Shown: in pieces, positions 8,715 through 17,252 of the stretch
Layout: each line of letters begins with the position of its first letter
Position numbering within the stretch: the first letter of the stretch is position 1
Source: Rhodococcus sp040643435
Lineage (GTDB): Bacteria; Actinomycetota; Actinomycetes; Mycobacteriales; Mycobacteriaceae
Direction of reading: 5' to 3'
Assembly: GCF_040643435.1 (NCBI RefSeq)
Contig: NZ_JBEYUH010000004.1
Location: 248,001-312,000, forward strand
Length of the DNA: 64,000 bases
Notes under the pieces: generated by a model
What the model was told of the DNA's origin: nothing
The model's input: the letters and a program-made list of their open reading frames with translations, nothing else
Databases searched by the model: none
Program-made: the position numbers and the translations under genes

Positions 8715-8977
8715 CTGCAGTGCTGGTCGTGGGCACGAGTGACGTTGATGTGCAAGTAGCGCCGATTGCCAGTTGTCCCCAATCGGGCGCTTACTCCCGT
8801 GAGGCTTCCTCGGCTACTACCGTCGAGAATGCGCGCTTCACGAACGAGGTTCTGGTGGAACGTCGCGCAACGGGCGCGGTGCTGGTTACCAACCCCCGAC
8901 CACCTCGAACGCGCGATGATCATTTTTGTCAGGCGGTCGACGCTCGTATCCGGATCGCCGGGATCGTCGCTGCGTGA
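8715..8977 (+). pseudogene. Remnant of DUF218 (YdcF-like) gene
   Basis: The 3' third matches the end of the intact gene at 19578-20201: TVENARFTNEVLVERRATG against TVENARFTNNVLLHRRATG, then AVDARIRIAGIVA against AVDARIPVAGIVA. Between them a short out-of-frame run replaces the RDHLERAMINFR segment. The signal peptide and the first conserved glycine motif are absent or unrecognisable. It is a degraded paralogue. Confidence 0.75.
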
Positions 8978-8992
8978 CATGGGGCTTCGAAG

Positions 8993-9516
8993 TCAGACCA
9001 GCGCGTTGGCTCGGTGCGTCAACATCTGGCCGATCTCCGAAATATTCTTCGTCAGTTCGAAATTGACCCACCCCGCGACCTCCCAGAGCGGACTGGGCTC
9101 AGGCATCAGATCCGTGATGACGGTGCCCGGGTCGGTCGTCTCCAGTAGCTCAACCCATTCGTCGCGCAATGTTCGGACGCGAGTGACGCGCCGGACCATT
9201 CGTACTCGTCGGGTGTCAGCGGACGTCCTCCGCGGCACACCGTGAGGGTGTTCGACCACTACCACTCGATGTGCCAAAGGAGCCATGCGACGGTCGTTTC
9301 GGGGAGGGTCTCCGCCGCCTCGTCCGGCCGGTCGGCCACGAGCTTTCCGTCGAGGCGTCGAACACTCACGCAGTTGGGTGACGGCTCCCAATACGCAGCA
9401 GCCTCATCGATGCGCGGTAAGACGTGTTGGTCTGCAAAGAGCCAGATCAAGTCGAGTTGCTTCAACAGCGTCTGCACTGCAAGGGGTGTTTCCGGAGCGT
9501 TTATGGGCAACAGCAT
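8993..9516 (-). pseudogene. Decayed DinB-fold gene, paralogue of 20218-20730
   Basis: The start (LLKQLDLIWLFADQHVLPRI) and end (LWEVAGWVNFELTKNISEI) closely match the intact DinB-fold gene at 20218-20730. The middle carries a nonsense change, where HIEWWW of the intact copy becomes HIEW-stop-W at about 9259, and a frameshift after YEWSG. It reads toward the decayed DUF218 gene, just as in the intact copy. Confidence 0.85.
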
Positions 9517-9519
9517 CCA

Positions 9520-9690
9520 TCACCTTCGGCATTTGGCGCGCGCAGCGAACTCGTCCAACGCGCGAACCACATCCTGGGCTCGCCAGATGCGGTTTCGGCG
9601 TCCATCAGTGATCTGCGTAAGAATACCTGCGTCAACGAGCCGGTCTATCAAGCAACTGCCTGCAATTCGTTGCTGAGCGAGATCGTCCGG
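9520..9690 (-). pseudogene. Remnant of a Fic-type protein C-terminus
   Basis: About 55 residues ending in IDRLVDAGILTQITDG, followed by RNRIWRAQDVVRALDEFAAR, resemble the winged-helix tail that follows the Fic domain in many actinobacterial Fic proteins. No HPFxxGNG catalytic motif is found upstream, and the preceding frame is low-complexity. This looks like the surviving end of a deleted gene. It could also be a stand-alone winged-helix fragment. Confidence 0.4.
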
Positions 9691-9884
9691 TGATCGATGA
9701 ACGGCGGTATCGAGGCTCTTACGGGCAGGAGGTGGGGCGGCGTTTGCGTCGGGACCCGTATGCACCGGAGGTGCCGGCCCAGGGGCGTTGCTCGAACGCA
9801 ACGCGAGGCCACGGTTCACTGTCGGCAATCGATGTTATCGCCGAACCACAACATCGGCTTTCCTGATAACGAATGGTATGGCGC

Positions 9885-10490
9885 CTACGGCGCCCCGAAA
9901 CCATAGGTGAATTCGCCACTGGTCCAGTTCATCGTGGCGTGGTACTTGTACCCGCGCATCCGTCCGCCCCCGACGTCTTCGGTGCCGACGAAACATTCGA
10001 ACACCGTGGTGGTTTCGTTGAGATTGTCCGTGGATCCGCCGTTGACGGGGGAACATTTCACCGAGAGCACCGGGCCGTCGAACATGCCCTTGTTCACGTG
10101 CTCGAGCGCCATCTCTTCGATGCTCGACTCGATGTTCGCCACGCTCAACGCCCGGGACGCACGTTCCGCTGCGTCGGCGGCCTCCTGCTCGGCGCGTTGC
10201 GCTTCGAGGCGCTCGGCTTCACGCTTCGCCGCTTCCTCCAGCGCAGATGCCTGAGCGGCGACCTGGGCATCGTGGTTGATCTTCCACGTCACCGTCCCCC
10301 CGACAGCTGCGAGTGCCACCACCAACAAGGTGAGTACGACGACCCGATTCCGGAACCAACGCGTCTTCTCGGGTGCCTCGTCGTCGCCCGATTCGGAGAA
10401 ATCGAGCCACGTCGACCCGTCCCAATACCGTTGCCCGCCCTGGGGGTCCGGATACCAGCCGGCCGGCGCCGGCGATTTGTCGTTCGACAT
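9885..10490 (-). CDS. DUF2510 membrane-anchored protein with coiled coil
   Basis: This 201-aa protein begins with the DUF2510 motif (GWYPDPQGG...RYWDGSTW, residues 11-30). One transmembrane segment follows at about 48-68, then an Ala/Glu-rich coiled coil at about 75-118 and an extracytoplasmic C-terminal domain with two cysteines (SVKCSPV and FECFVG) that could form a disulfide. DUF2510 usually lies on the cytoplasmic side of actinobacterial membrane proteins. It is the last of three small minus-strand membrane-protein genes between the hsd halves, and a strong hairpin separates it from the gene upstream. Function unknown. Confidence 0.75.
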   Translation of the reverse strand: MSNDKSPAPAGWYPDPQGGQRYWDGSTWLDFSESGDDEAPEKTRWFRNRVVVLTLLVVALAAVGGTVTWKINHDAQVAAQASALEEAAKREAERLEAQRAEQEAADAAERASRALSVANIESSIEEMALEHVNKGMFDGPVLSVKCSPVNGGSTDNLNETTTVFECFVGTEDVGGGRMRGYKYHATMNWTSGEFTYGFGAP

Positions 10491-10530
10491 TGCACAGGGT
10501 CCTTACTCGGTGAACGCAAATGTGGGGAGA

Positions 10531-10563
10531 CCGGTGCGCCCGAACCCTTCTCGGGCGCACCGG
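10531..10563. terminator. Hairpin between DUF4352 and DUF2510 genes
   Basis: CCGGTGCGCCCGA pairs perfectly with TCGGGCGCACCGG across a 7-base loop, a 13-bp stem. It sits 16 bases beyond the end of the DUF4352-type gene and upstream of the DUF2510 gene, so it probably ends the upstream transcript. Confidence 0.6.
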
Positions 10564-10578
10564 CAGTAGAGGGAGCAG

Positions 10579-11214
10579 TTACCGAAGCGAAACGGTGACC
10601 CCGCCCGAGAACATCGAGTCGTGCAGTTCGATCGCTGTCGGAACCGCGTCGACCGGCATGTCGAACACGACAGGCATCGTGACGGTGTTGCCGGGGTTGA
10701 TCTCGTCCCAGAACGACACATCCGAGTCGAGGTTCAGAGCAGCGGAGGTGTCGGGGCTGAAGGTGCGCCCCTGCTCGTCGATCAGCTTCTGGTCGCTGGG
10801 GCTGAGGCCCTTCGGCTGGTCCGAGATGTTGCTGACCGTCATGGTGACGATCACGAACTGACCTTGCGCCTCCGCGGCGAGGTACGGGTTGTCGCCCAGT
10901 GTGCTGACGCCGGCCTCCACGCCGGTGACGACGAACTCGAACTTGCCGTCGCGGACAGGCGTGTTCATCGTCGCAGTTTCCTCCTCGACGACGGGCGTAT
11001 CCGCGACGGCAGGCGTATCGGCCTGCGTGGCCGTCTTGCCCGAGCTTGCGGGCGTGGCGGGCTTGTCGTCGTCGCCCCCACCGGACACGGAAGCGATGAC
11101 GAAGACCGCAAAGATCCCGCCGACGATCCACGGCCACTTCTTGCGCTTCTTCTGCTGTGCGGGTCCGTAGCCGGCGGGAGGGACCGGAGCGCCGGGCTGG
11201 TTGGGCATGGTCAT
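10579..11214 (-). CDS. DUF4352-type membrane-anchored protein
   Basis: This 211-aa protein has a proline-rich cytoplasmic start, a KKRKKWPW stretch, one transmembrane segment at about 29-46, a Thr/Ala-rich linker and a C-terminal immunoglobulin-like domain. The domain reads FVIVTMTVSNISDQPKGLSPSDQKLIDEQG, which is the DUF4352 signature. Proteins of this class are surface-exposed and of unknown function in actinobacteria. The ATG at 11214 follows AGAGG at six bases. It lies 31 bases downstream of the 11734 gene on the same strand, and the two may be co-transcribed. Confidence 0.75.
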   Translation of the reverse strand: MTMPNQPGAPVPPAGYGPAQQKKRKKWPWIVGGIFAVFVIASVSGGGDDDKPATPASSGKTATQADTPAVADTPVVEEETATMNTPVRDGKFEFVVTGVEAGVSTLGDNPYLAAEAQGQFVIVTMTVSNISDQPKGLSPSDQKLIDEQGRTFSPDTSAALNLDSDVSFWDEINPGNTVTMPVVFDMPVDAVPTAIELHDSMFSGGVTVSLR

Positions 11215-11245
11215 GGCAAACCTCTATTCGGTGAGTGGAGCGGTT

Positions 11246-11734
11246 TCAGCGGCCGAGGGTGAGATGCACACCCGAGTCGGCCTCGGCTTCGTCGTACGAG
11301 ACGGAACCGCGGTGGGAGACCTCGATGTCGTAGAACGACGCCCCGCGCGGCACATCAGGGACGGTGAAGAAGAAGGTGCAGAAGTCGCCTTCGCGGACGC
11401 TGCCGGTCAGGGACCCTTTGGCGAGCAGCGTCCCGGTTTCGTCGGAGACCCGAACCGCAGCGGCCGACGAAATGTCGTCGTAGCCACGGTCACCTTCGCA
11501 TTCGAAGCCGGGGGTGGTGCTGTAGGTGGAACCGTCGACCAGAGTGATCGTGCCGTCGATGCTGAACTGCGGCGGAGCGGACATTCGTTCGTTGAGCAGA
11601 AAGCCGGTGGCGGTCAATGCGCCGATGACCGTCGCGGCGCACACACCGACCGCGAAGCCCGGCCAGAAGCGAGACTCGACATGCTCGTCGGACTCGGTGA
11701 ACTCGGCGGGTGCAGGAGCGAACTGAATGGTCAC
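11246..11734 (-). CDS. Single-pass membrane protein of unknown function
   Basis: This 162-aa protein has one transmembrane segment at about residues 26-48 (FAVGVCAATVIGALTATGFL) and an exported beta-rich domain with two cysteines (FECEG and DFCTFF). I recognise no family. The GTG start at 11734 is supported by AGGAG six bases upstream. The domain layout (short cytoplasmic start, one helix, an exported beta domain) matches that of the next gene downstream, so the two may work together. It is divergent from hsdR and shares its upstream region with the dyad at 11809. Confidence 0.6.
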   Translation of the reverse strand: MTIQFAPAPAEFTESDEHVESRFWPGFAVGVCAATVIGALTATGFLLNERMSAPPQFSIDGTITLVDGSTYSTTPGFECEGDRGYDDISSAAAVRVSDETGTLLAKGSLTGSVREGDFCTFFFTVPDVPRGASFYDIEVSHRGSVSYDEAEADSGVHLTLGR

Positions 11735-11808
11735 GGCGATCTCCTGATCGTTCGAAGCGGACGTTCAGATCGTCGGCCGTACCCCGCCGCGTAGCAGATT
11801 TTCGGCTT

Positions 11809-11824
11809 GATAACCCCCCTTATC
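11809..11824. promoter_or_regulatory. Operator-like dyad GATAAC-N4-CTTATC before hsdR
   Basis: GATAAC CCCC CTTATC is a 16-base dyad with five paired positions per arm, 46 bases before the hsdR start. It matches the dyad at 936-951 in arm sequence, total length and spacer length. The overlapping TTGATA (11807-11812) resembles a -35 hexamer, so a bound protein would be placed to repress hsdR. Confidence 0.55.
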
Positions 11825-11870
11825 GAAACGCCGTCTCGCTAGGTGATTGATCAGCTTCTAAGTTGAGGGC

Positions 11871-14800
11871 ATGGCAGATGTACTGGACTTCCCGGGTCGA
11901 CTCACCGAATCCGTCTGGGAACAGATGGCTCTCGAGACCCTCGGTGAACTCGGATGGCGCCACATTCACGGCAGCGAGATCGCCCCCGGTACGGGTGAAC
12001 GAACTACCTGGGACGAACTGCTCGTGCCGGCGCGCCTACGCTCTGCCATAGCCACCCTCAATCCCAAACTGCCTCCGAGCGCAGTGGACGACGCCGTGAC
12101 TGCTGTCGCCACAGCCGGCTCGAGCGACGCGATCACCGAGAACCGGCAGATCCACCAGTACCTCACCGAAGGCCTGCGGAAGGTCTCGTACACGGACGAC
12201 GACGGGGTTCATGTGACTCCCACCATCCGTCTGGTGTCTGTCGACCCCGACGCCAACGATTGGTTCGTCGCCAGCCAGGTGACCGTGATCCGTGGAGACC
12301 ACGAACGACGTTTCGACCTCGTCCTGTATCTGAACGGCATGCCGGTCGCGGTGGTGGAGTTGAAGAACGCCGGCAGCCCATATGCCGGATTGGCGGATGC
12401 CCACGCGCAACTGCGGACCTACCTCCGCGAGTTTCCACTCGCCTTCCGGTTCGCCGTGCTCAGCCTCGTTTCCGACGGGGTCGGCGCCGCCTACGGAACG
12501 CCGTTTACTCCGTTCGAGCACTTTTCGCCGTGGAATGTCGACGACGACGGTCAACCGGTGGAACCCACCGGCGACCATCACCAACTCGACATCGCGCTCT
12601 ACGGGCTCTTCAACCAGGAGCGCTTCCTCCAGTTGCTCCGCAACTACACGGCGTTCGACGAGAGCGAGAGTGGACTCGTCAAGCGAATCGCGAAACATCA
12701 TCAGTATTTCGCCGTTTCCAAAGCCGTGGGATCGACGATAAAAGCCGTCGCCTCGGAGGGCAAGGCTGGAGTCGTCTGGCACACCCAAGGTTCCGGCAAG
12801 TCCATGGAGATGGAGCTCTACGCGAATCAGGTGATCCGTCATCCCAGGCTCGCCAACCCCACGATCGTGGTCATCACCGACCGTAACGAACTGGACGGAC
12901 AGCTCTACGAGACGTTCGCACGCTCGCAGCTCCTTCCGGAGCGGCCCAAGCAGATTCGACGCCGCGAAGAGCTTCGCCAGGAGCTGTCCGGACGCACCAC
13001 CGGCGGCATCTACTTCACCACGCTGCAGAAGTTCGGCAAGAGCCGGGAAGAGCGCGAAGCCGGTCTCAGTCACCCGCAGTTGTCGGCGCGCCGCAACATC
13101 ATCGTCATCGTCGACGAAGCACACCGTAGTCACTACGACAGTCTCGACGGTTACGCCCGGCACCTGCGCGACGCGCTTCCGCACGCAACGCTCATCGCGT
13201 TCACGGGAACCCCGATCTCGTTCGAAGACCGCAACACCCGGGCTGTCTTCGGTGACTACATCGACATCTACGACCTCACCCGAGCGGTCGAGGACGGTGC
13301 AACCGTGCCGGTTCACTTCGAAAGCCGGTTGGTGAAGGTTTCGTTCGGTGAGGAAATCTCCGAAGAGCAGATCGATTCGTCCGCAGACGAGATGACCGCC
13401 GGCCTCGACGACACCGAGCGCGCCCGCATCGAAAAGTCGGTCGCCGTGATCAACGCCGTCTACGGCGCGCCGGCCCGGTTGAAGCTGCTTGCGGAAGATC
13501 TCGTCACCCACTGGGAGAACCGGCGCAGCCAGATGGCGAAGTTCGTCGGATCGGACGACAACCCGACCGCGCCGGGCAAGGCTCTCATCGTCTGCGCGAC
13601 CCGCGAGATCTGCGCGAATCTCTACCAGCTCATCGTCGAGCTGCGTCCCGAGTGGCACTCGGACGAGCTGTCCTCCGGACGTATCAAAGTGGTGTATTCC
13701 GGCGATGCCACCGACCAGCCGCCGATCAGCGATCACGTCCGCCGCGATTCCGAGAACGCTGCAATCAAGAAGCGGCTCAAGGACATCGATGACGAACTCG
13801 AACTCGTCATCGTCAAGGACATGATGCTCACCGGGTTCGACGCCCCGCCGCTGCACACGCTCTACCTCGACCGTCCTCTCAAGGGGGCGTTGTTGATGCA
13901 GACTCTCGCACGTGTGAACCGCACCTTCCGTGGTAAGCAGGACGGCCTGCTCGTGGCGTACGCGCCGGTCGCCGACAACCTCGCGGAAGCGCTGGCCGAG
14001 TACACGGCGTCCGATCGCAACGCCAAGCCCCTCGGACGTCCTGTCGGCGAAGCCGTCGATGCGGTGAAGAATTGCATGACGATCCTCGACAATATGCTCC
14101 ACGGATTCGATTGGCGTGCGCATCGCAACGCGCCGGGACCGCGGGCGTGGCTCGACACCGTCATCGCCACCGTTGCATTCCTCCGCGACAAGCAGAATCC
14201 TGAAAACAAGGTCGGTGAAGGGGAGAAGTCTCTCGCCACCCGCTACCGCGAGTACTCGTCGCAGTTGTCGCGTGTGTGGGCGATCTGCAGCACCCACGAA
14301 GACGTCCAACCACTTGCGCGCGACGCTCGCTTCTTCGAGGAAGTGCGTGTGCAGATGGCCAAGCGTGACGCGGAGGAACGGCGTGCGAACGGCGTCGCCG
14401 TGCCCGAAGACGTCAAGCGTGCGCTCCGAGCCTTGATGGCAGCATCCGTCGAGTCGGAGGGGGTGCTCGACATCTACGATGCTGCCGGGATGCCCAAGCC
14501 GTCGCTCGCAGACCTGAACGGGGATTTCCTCGAGCGCACCATGCAGGCGAAGCACCCGTCGCTGGCGATCGAAGCGCTCCGGAACCTCGTTGCATCCGAA
14601 TCGCGGAAAGTGGCCCGGCACAATCTGGTCCGGCAGCGAGCGTTCTCCCAGAAGCTCCGTGAGCTCATGAACAAATACACCAACAGCCAGTTGACTTCGG
14701 CGGAGATCATCGCCGCCTTGGTCGAGCTCGCCAAGGAAGTGCAGGACGAGGCGAAACGAGGACAACGTTTCGATCCGCCGCTCGGAGACCACGAACTGTC

Positions 14801-15065
14801 GCTGTATGACGCGATCGCGCAGAGCGAGGCGGCGCTCCTCGAAATGGGGGAGGACGTGCTCGCCCAGATCGCGCGGGAGCTGATCGGGATCATGCAACGC
14901 GATGTCAAGACGGATTGGAGCGTGCGCGAAGACGTCAAGGCGAAGCTGCGGTCACAGGTCAAACGACTGTTGGCGCGCTACAAGTACCCGCCGGACCGTC
15001 GCACCAGCGCTACCAAGCTCGTCCTCGAGCAGATGGAGGCCATCGCACCCACCATGGCGGCATGA
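11871..15065 (+). CDS. hsdR: Type I restriction endonuclease subunit HsdR
   Basis: HsdR is the ATP-driven translocase and nuclease of the type I complex. The 1064-aa protein has the N-terminal PD-(D/E)xK nuclease near residues 148-168 (FDLVLYLNGMPVAVVELKN), Walker A near 303 (HTQGSGKSME), the DEAH box near 413 (VDEAHRSHY), motif III (AFTGTP) and a second RecA-like domain with arginine-finger region ARVNRTFRGK. The helical C-terminus that docks on HsdM is present. Nothing appears truncated. It is separated from hsdM and hsdS by 5.9 kb but shares the upstream dyad with them, and HsdM and HsdS are the evident partners. Confidence 0.95.
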   Translation: MADVLDFPGRLTESVWEQMALETLGELGWRHIHGSEIAPGTGERTTWDELLVPARLRSAIATLNPKLPPSAVDDAVTAVATAGSSDAITENRQIHQYLTEGLRKVSYTDDDGVHVTPTIRLVSVDPDANDWFVASQVTVIRGDHERRFDLVLYLNGMPVAVVELKNAGSPYAGLADAHAQLRTYLREFPLAFRFAVLSLVSDGVGAAYGTPFTPFEHFSPWNVDDDGQPVEPTGDHHQLDIALYGLFNQERFLQLLRNYTAFDESESGLVKRIAKHHQYFAVSKAVGSTIKAVASEGKAGVVWHTQGSGKSMEMELYANQVIRHPRLANPTIVVITDRNELDGQLYETFARSQLLPERPKQIRRREELRQELSGRTTGGIYFTTLQKFGKSREEREAGLSHPQLSARRNIIVIVDEAHRSHYDSLDGYARHLRDALPHATLIAFTGTPISFEDRNTRAVFGDYIDIYDLTRAVEDGATVPVHFESRLVKVSFGEEISEEQIDSSADEMTAGLDDTERARIEKSVAVINAVYGAPARLKLLAEDLVTHWENRRSQMAKFVGSDDNPTAPGKALIVCATREICANLYQLIVELRPEWHSDELSSGRIKVVYSGDATDQPPISDHVRRDSENAAIKKRLKDIDDELELVIVKDMMLTGFDAPPLHTLYLDRPLKGALLMQTLARVNRTFRGKQDGLLVAYAPVADNLAEALAEYTASDRNAKPLGRPVGEAVDAVKNCMTILDNMLHGFDWRAHRNAPGPRAWLDTVIATVAFLRDKQNPENKVGEGEKSLATRYREYSSQLSRVWAICSTHEDVQPLARDARFFEEVRVQMAKRDAEERRANGVAVPEDVKRALRALMAASVESEGVLDIYDAAGMPKPSLADLNGDFLERTMQAKHPSLAIEALRNLVASESRKVARHNLVRQRAFSQKLRELMNKYTNSQLTSAEIIAALVELAKEVQDEAKRGQRFDPPLGDHELSLYDAIAQSEAALLEMGEDVLAQIARELIGIMQRDVKTDWSVREDVKAKLRSQVKRLLARYKYPPDRRTSATKLVLEQMEAIAPTMAA

Positions 15066-15190
15066 CCCCCATCCACGGCCTCCCGTAACGACGAGGGGCG
15101 GCGCTCCGACACCAGGTGAGGAAGACGCTCAGCGCGTGTGGTCGAGAAGGCAGCGGCGCCCGAGGCGTGGTTTCGGGTTGAAGGAGAAAC

Positions 15191-15976
15191 ATGAAGTTCG
15201 TCGTCCCCTACCTGCGGGTCGTAGCGGGGATGTTCGCCGCCATCACGCTGTGGCTGGCGGTCGTGGAGACGCTCAACGGCAACTTCGCAGAGGCGCTCAT
15301 CCAGCTGGCGCTCACCGCCGGCCTAGGATACCTCGCGATCGGCAAGCCGCTACGCGACCGGCACAAGCGCATGAAGGCCGAACAGGACGCGATCGCTGCC
15401 CGTGCTGAAGCCGGGCATCGAGCCTTCCTTGCCGGAGATGTGGGGGCGGCGCTGGCCCCACCGCCCGAACCGCCGAAGCCCCCCAAGGTCCGCCGCGGGG
15501 TGGTCATCGCTGCCGCCATCGCCGGGTTGTTCGTCTTGACGGGCATCCTCGGCGACATCTCCGACGGCCTCGACTCACCGTCGAAGGACGACGCGACTAC
15601 CACCCCGCAGTCCGCACCCAGGTCTGCTGCGGCGACGTCTTCCACGCCGTATACGACCTCCGCTGCGGCGACTGCACCAGCTGCGGCCCCGGAAACTACT
15701 GCCGCAAAGCCTGTTCCTGCAACGCGAGCGGCGGCAGCAGCGCCCACCGCAGTCATGCCGAACGTCGTGTGCATGGATCTTCAAGCTGCACAGGATGTTA
15801 TTCAGGCTGCGGGCGTTTTCTATTCGACGAGTGTCGACGCGACCGGCCAGGGACGCGCGCAGGTGTGGGACCGCAATTGGGTCGTCGTCGACCAAACTCC
15901 TTCGGTGGGAGCAGTAATCGATGAAGGCGACCCGGTGCTCTCCGTGCTGAAAGAGGACGAGTTCAGCGGGTGCTAG
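15191..15976 (+). CDS. Membrane protein with C-terminal PASTA-like domain
   Basis: This 261-aa protein has two N-terminal hydrophobic segments (about 6-25 and 32-50), a charged loop, a third transmembrane segment near 104-123, a long Ala/Thr/Pro linker and a PASTA-like domain (about 188-255; VMPNVVCMDLQAAQDVIQ, then VDQTPSVGAVI). PASTA domains bind cell-wall fragments in Ser/Thr kinases and penicillin-binding proteins; this protein has neither kinase nor transpeptidase. A sensing or scaffolding role at the wall is inference. The ATG follows GAAGGAGAAAC. The TAG stop shares the tetranucleotide CTAG with the stop of the convergent oxidoreductase gene. A decayed copy follows hsdS. Confidence 0.75.
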   Translation: MKFVVPYLRVVAGMFAAITLWLAVVETLNGNFAEALIQLALTAGLGYLAIGKPLRDRHKRMKAEQDAIAARAEAGHRAFLAGDVGAALAPPPEPPKPPKVRRGVVIAAAIAGLFVLTGILGDISDGLDSPSKDDATTTPQSAPRSAAATSSTPYTTSAAATAPAAAPETTAAKPVPATRAAAAAPTAVMPNVVCMDLQAAQDVIQAAGVFYSTSVDATGQGRAQVWDRNWVVVDQTPSVGAVIDEGDPVLSVLKEDEFSGC

Positions 15977-17151
15977 GTCCTCTGGCGCTCCGTTCGAGGT
16001 GCGGTTGCGGCACTCGACGGGTGTCGCCCGCCTTTGAGGAAGCCCACGGTTCCAGGCCGTAGGGCTTCGACGCGCAGACCCGCCATTGCAGCCTTCAACC
16101 CGAGATCCTTGATCGACGAAGCGATGCGGCCGGCGTATGCACGATCTTTCGGGGTGTCGTCACGCTCGTGGAACTGGACGACGCCCACGCGGCGGCCCAA
16201 GCTCACGCCGACGCCGTTGAATCCGAAGTCGAGGTCTGCGGGCTCCTCTCCGGCGATACGGCTGAGAACCGTGTCGGCCGCAGCCAGGCCCGTCGGCAGG
16301 GCGGACTGGCATGCCATCCGCACCGGTTCCCCGGACGGCGCCGCGCAGTCACCGGCGGCGATCACGCGATCGTCGTCGATGCTGGTCAGCGTTTCGTCGG
16401 TGAGCAGTCGACCGAGTTCGTCCGTGCTGAGCCCACTCGACCGAGCGAGCTCGGGAACGCCGAAACCAGCCGTCCATACGGTGATCGCGCTTTCGAGGAC
16501 GGTGTCGTCGTCGAGTGTGAACCCGTCGGGTCCGACCCGCGTGACACGGGAGTTCTCGATGATCTCGACCCCGAGGTGAGCGAGCAGCTCGTAGGTTGCG
16601 GCCCGGGCCTTCTCGGCGAGCATCGGACCGATGATGCCGCTGCAGACGAGGCGAACCCGGCATCCTCGCTCGGCGAGTTCGCCGGCCGTTTCGAGGCCGG
16701 TGAGGCCGGCACCGACGACCGTGACGACGGCGTCGGCGTCGAGGCTGCTCAGTGCGTACTTCAGACGCTCGGCGTGCTCGAATTCGGCTACCGGGAACGC
16801 GAATTCCTCGACACCGGGCACGGTGGACCGTCTCGTGGCGGTACTTCCGACGGCGTAGACGAGGTAGTCGTAATCGATTGATCCGCCGGACGCGAGATGA
16901 ACAGTGCGCGTGCCGGGTTCGATGCGGGTCGCGGTATCGACCAGAAGTTCGACTCCCTTCGCCAGAAGTTTGCGGTAGTCGCCGGACGCATGATGGTTGC
17001 CGACCGCGAACTGGTGCAGCCGGGTTCGCTGGACGAAGTGCGGCCGGGGATTGACGACGGTCACCGCAGCCTTCCTGCTCATGCGGTTGGCGGCGACCGT
17101 TCCAGCGTATCCACCGCCGATGACGGCGACACGGGGGCGTGTGTTGGACAT
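15973..17151 (-). CDS. FAD-dependent NAD(P)H oxidoreductase (NDH-2-like)
   Basis: This 392-aa protein is a two-dinucleotide-binding-domain flavoprotein: an FAD motif near residues 9-15 (VIGGGYAG), an NAD(P)H motif near 150-158 (VVGAGLTGLE) and an FAD-closing motif AAGDCAAP near 285. It resembles type II NADH dehydrogenases and related FAD oxidoreductases. The ATG at 17151 follows GGAGAAGCC. An ECF41-type promoter lies just upstream (17201-17227), and the ECF41 sigma gene is the next gene on the same strand. ECF41 factors are known to control a neighbouring oxidoreductase, epimerase or carboxymuconolactone decarboxylase, so this is probably the target. The physiological substrate is unknown. 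Confidence 0.85.
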   Translation of the reverse strand: MSNTRPRVAVIGGGYAGTVAANRMSRKAAVTVVNPRPHFVQRTRLHQFAVGNHHASGDYRKLLAKGVELLVDTATRIEPGTRTVHLASGGSIDYDYLVYAVGSTATRRSTVPGVEEFAFPVAEFEHAERLKYALSSLDADAVVTVVGAGLTGLETAGELAERGCRVRLVCSGIIGPMLAEKARAATYELLAHLGVEIIENSRVTRVGPDGFTLDDDTVLESAITVWTAGFGVPELARSSGLSTDELGRLLTDETLTSIDDDRVIAAGDCAAPSGEPVRMACQSALPTGLAAADTVLSRIAGEEPADLDFGFNGVGVSLGRRVGVVQFHERDDTPKDRAYAGRIASSIKDLGLKAAMAGLRVEALRPGTVGFLKGGRHPSSAATAPRTERQRT

Positions 17152-17200
17152 GGCTTCTCCGATCCGTGCGTTGGCTCCGTCGGGAGCCCTCGTCATCTAG

Positions 17201-17227
17201 GACCGGACAGCCACGTCGTTTGTGACA
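17201..17227 (-). promoter_or_regulatory. ECF41-type promoter, TGTCACA-N16-GGTC
   Basis: On the minus strand TGTCACA (17221-17227) is followed after 16 bases by GGTC (17201-17204). The published ECF41 consensus is TGTCACA about 16 bases ahead of CGTC, so the -35 matches in full and the -10 in three of four positions. It lies 50 bases before the start codon of the oxidoreductase gene and downstream of the sigma gene that would recognise it. Confidence 0.65.
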
Positions 17228-17252
17228 TGCCGTGCCGAACAATCGGCATAAT

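Larger units (their letters stand above)
6376..9516 (+). repeat. Decayed paralogous block matching 15191-20730
   Basis: Four elements occur here in the same order and orientation as in the intact region 15191-20730: the PASTA-like gene, the long structured element, the 3' part of the DUF218 gene and the DinB-fold gene. All three coding elements are broken here and intact there. The unmatched genes between them differ: a DUF6508-like and a SnoaL-like gene here; an oxidoreductase, a sigma factor and a VOC gene there. This points to an old duplication followed by decay of one copy, or to insertion of a related island. Confidence 0.75.

Noticed and set aside
12036..14897. Very long open frame antisense to hsdR (over 900 codons)
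   Set aside because: It is the usual shadow of a high-GC gene: no ribosome-binding site, no recognisable domains, and full overlap with an intact hsdR.
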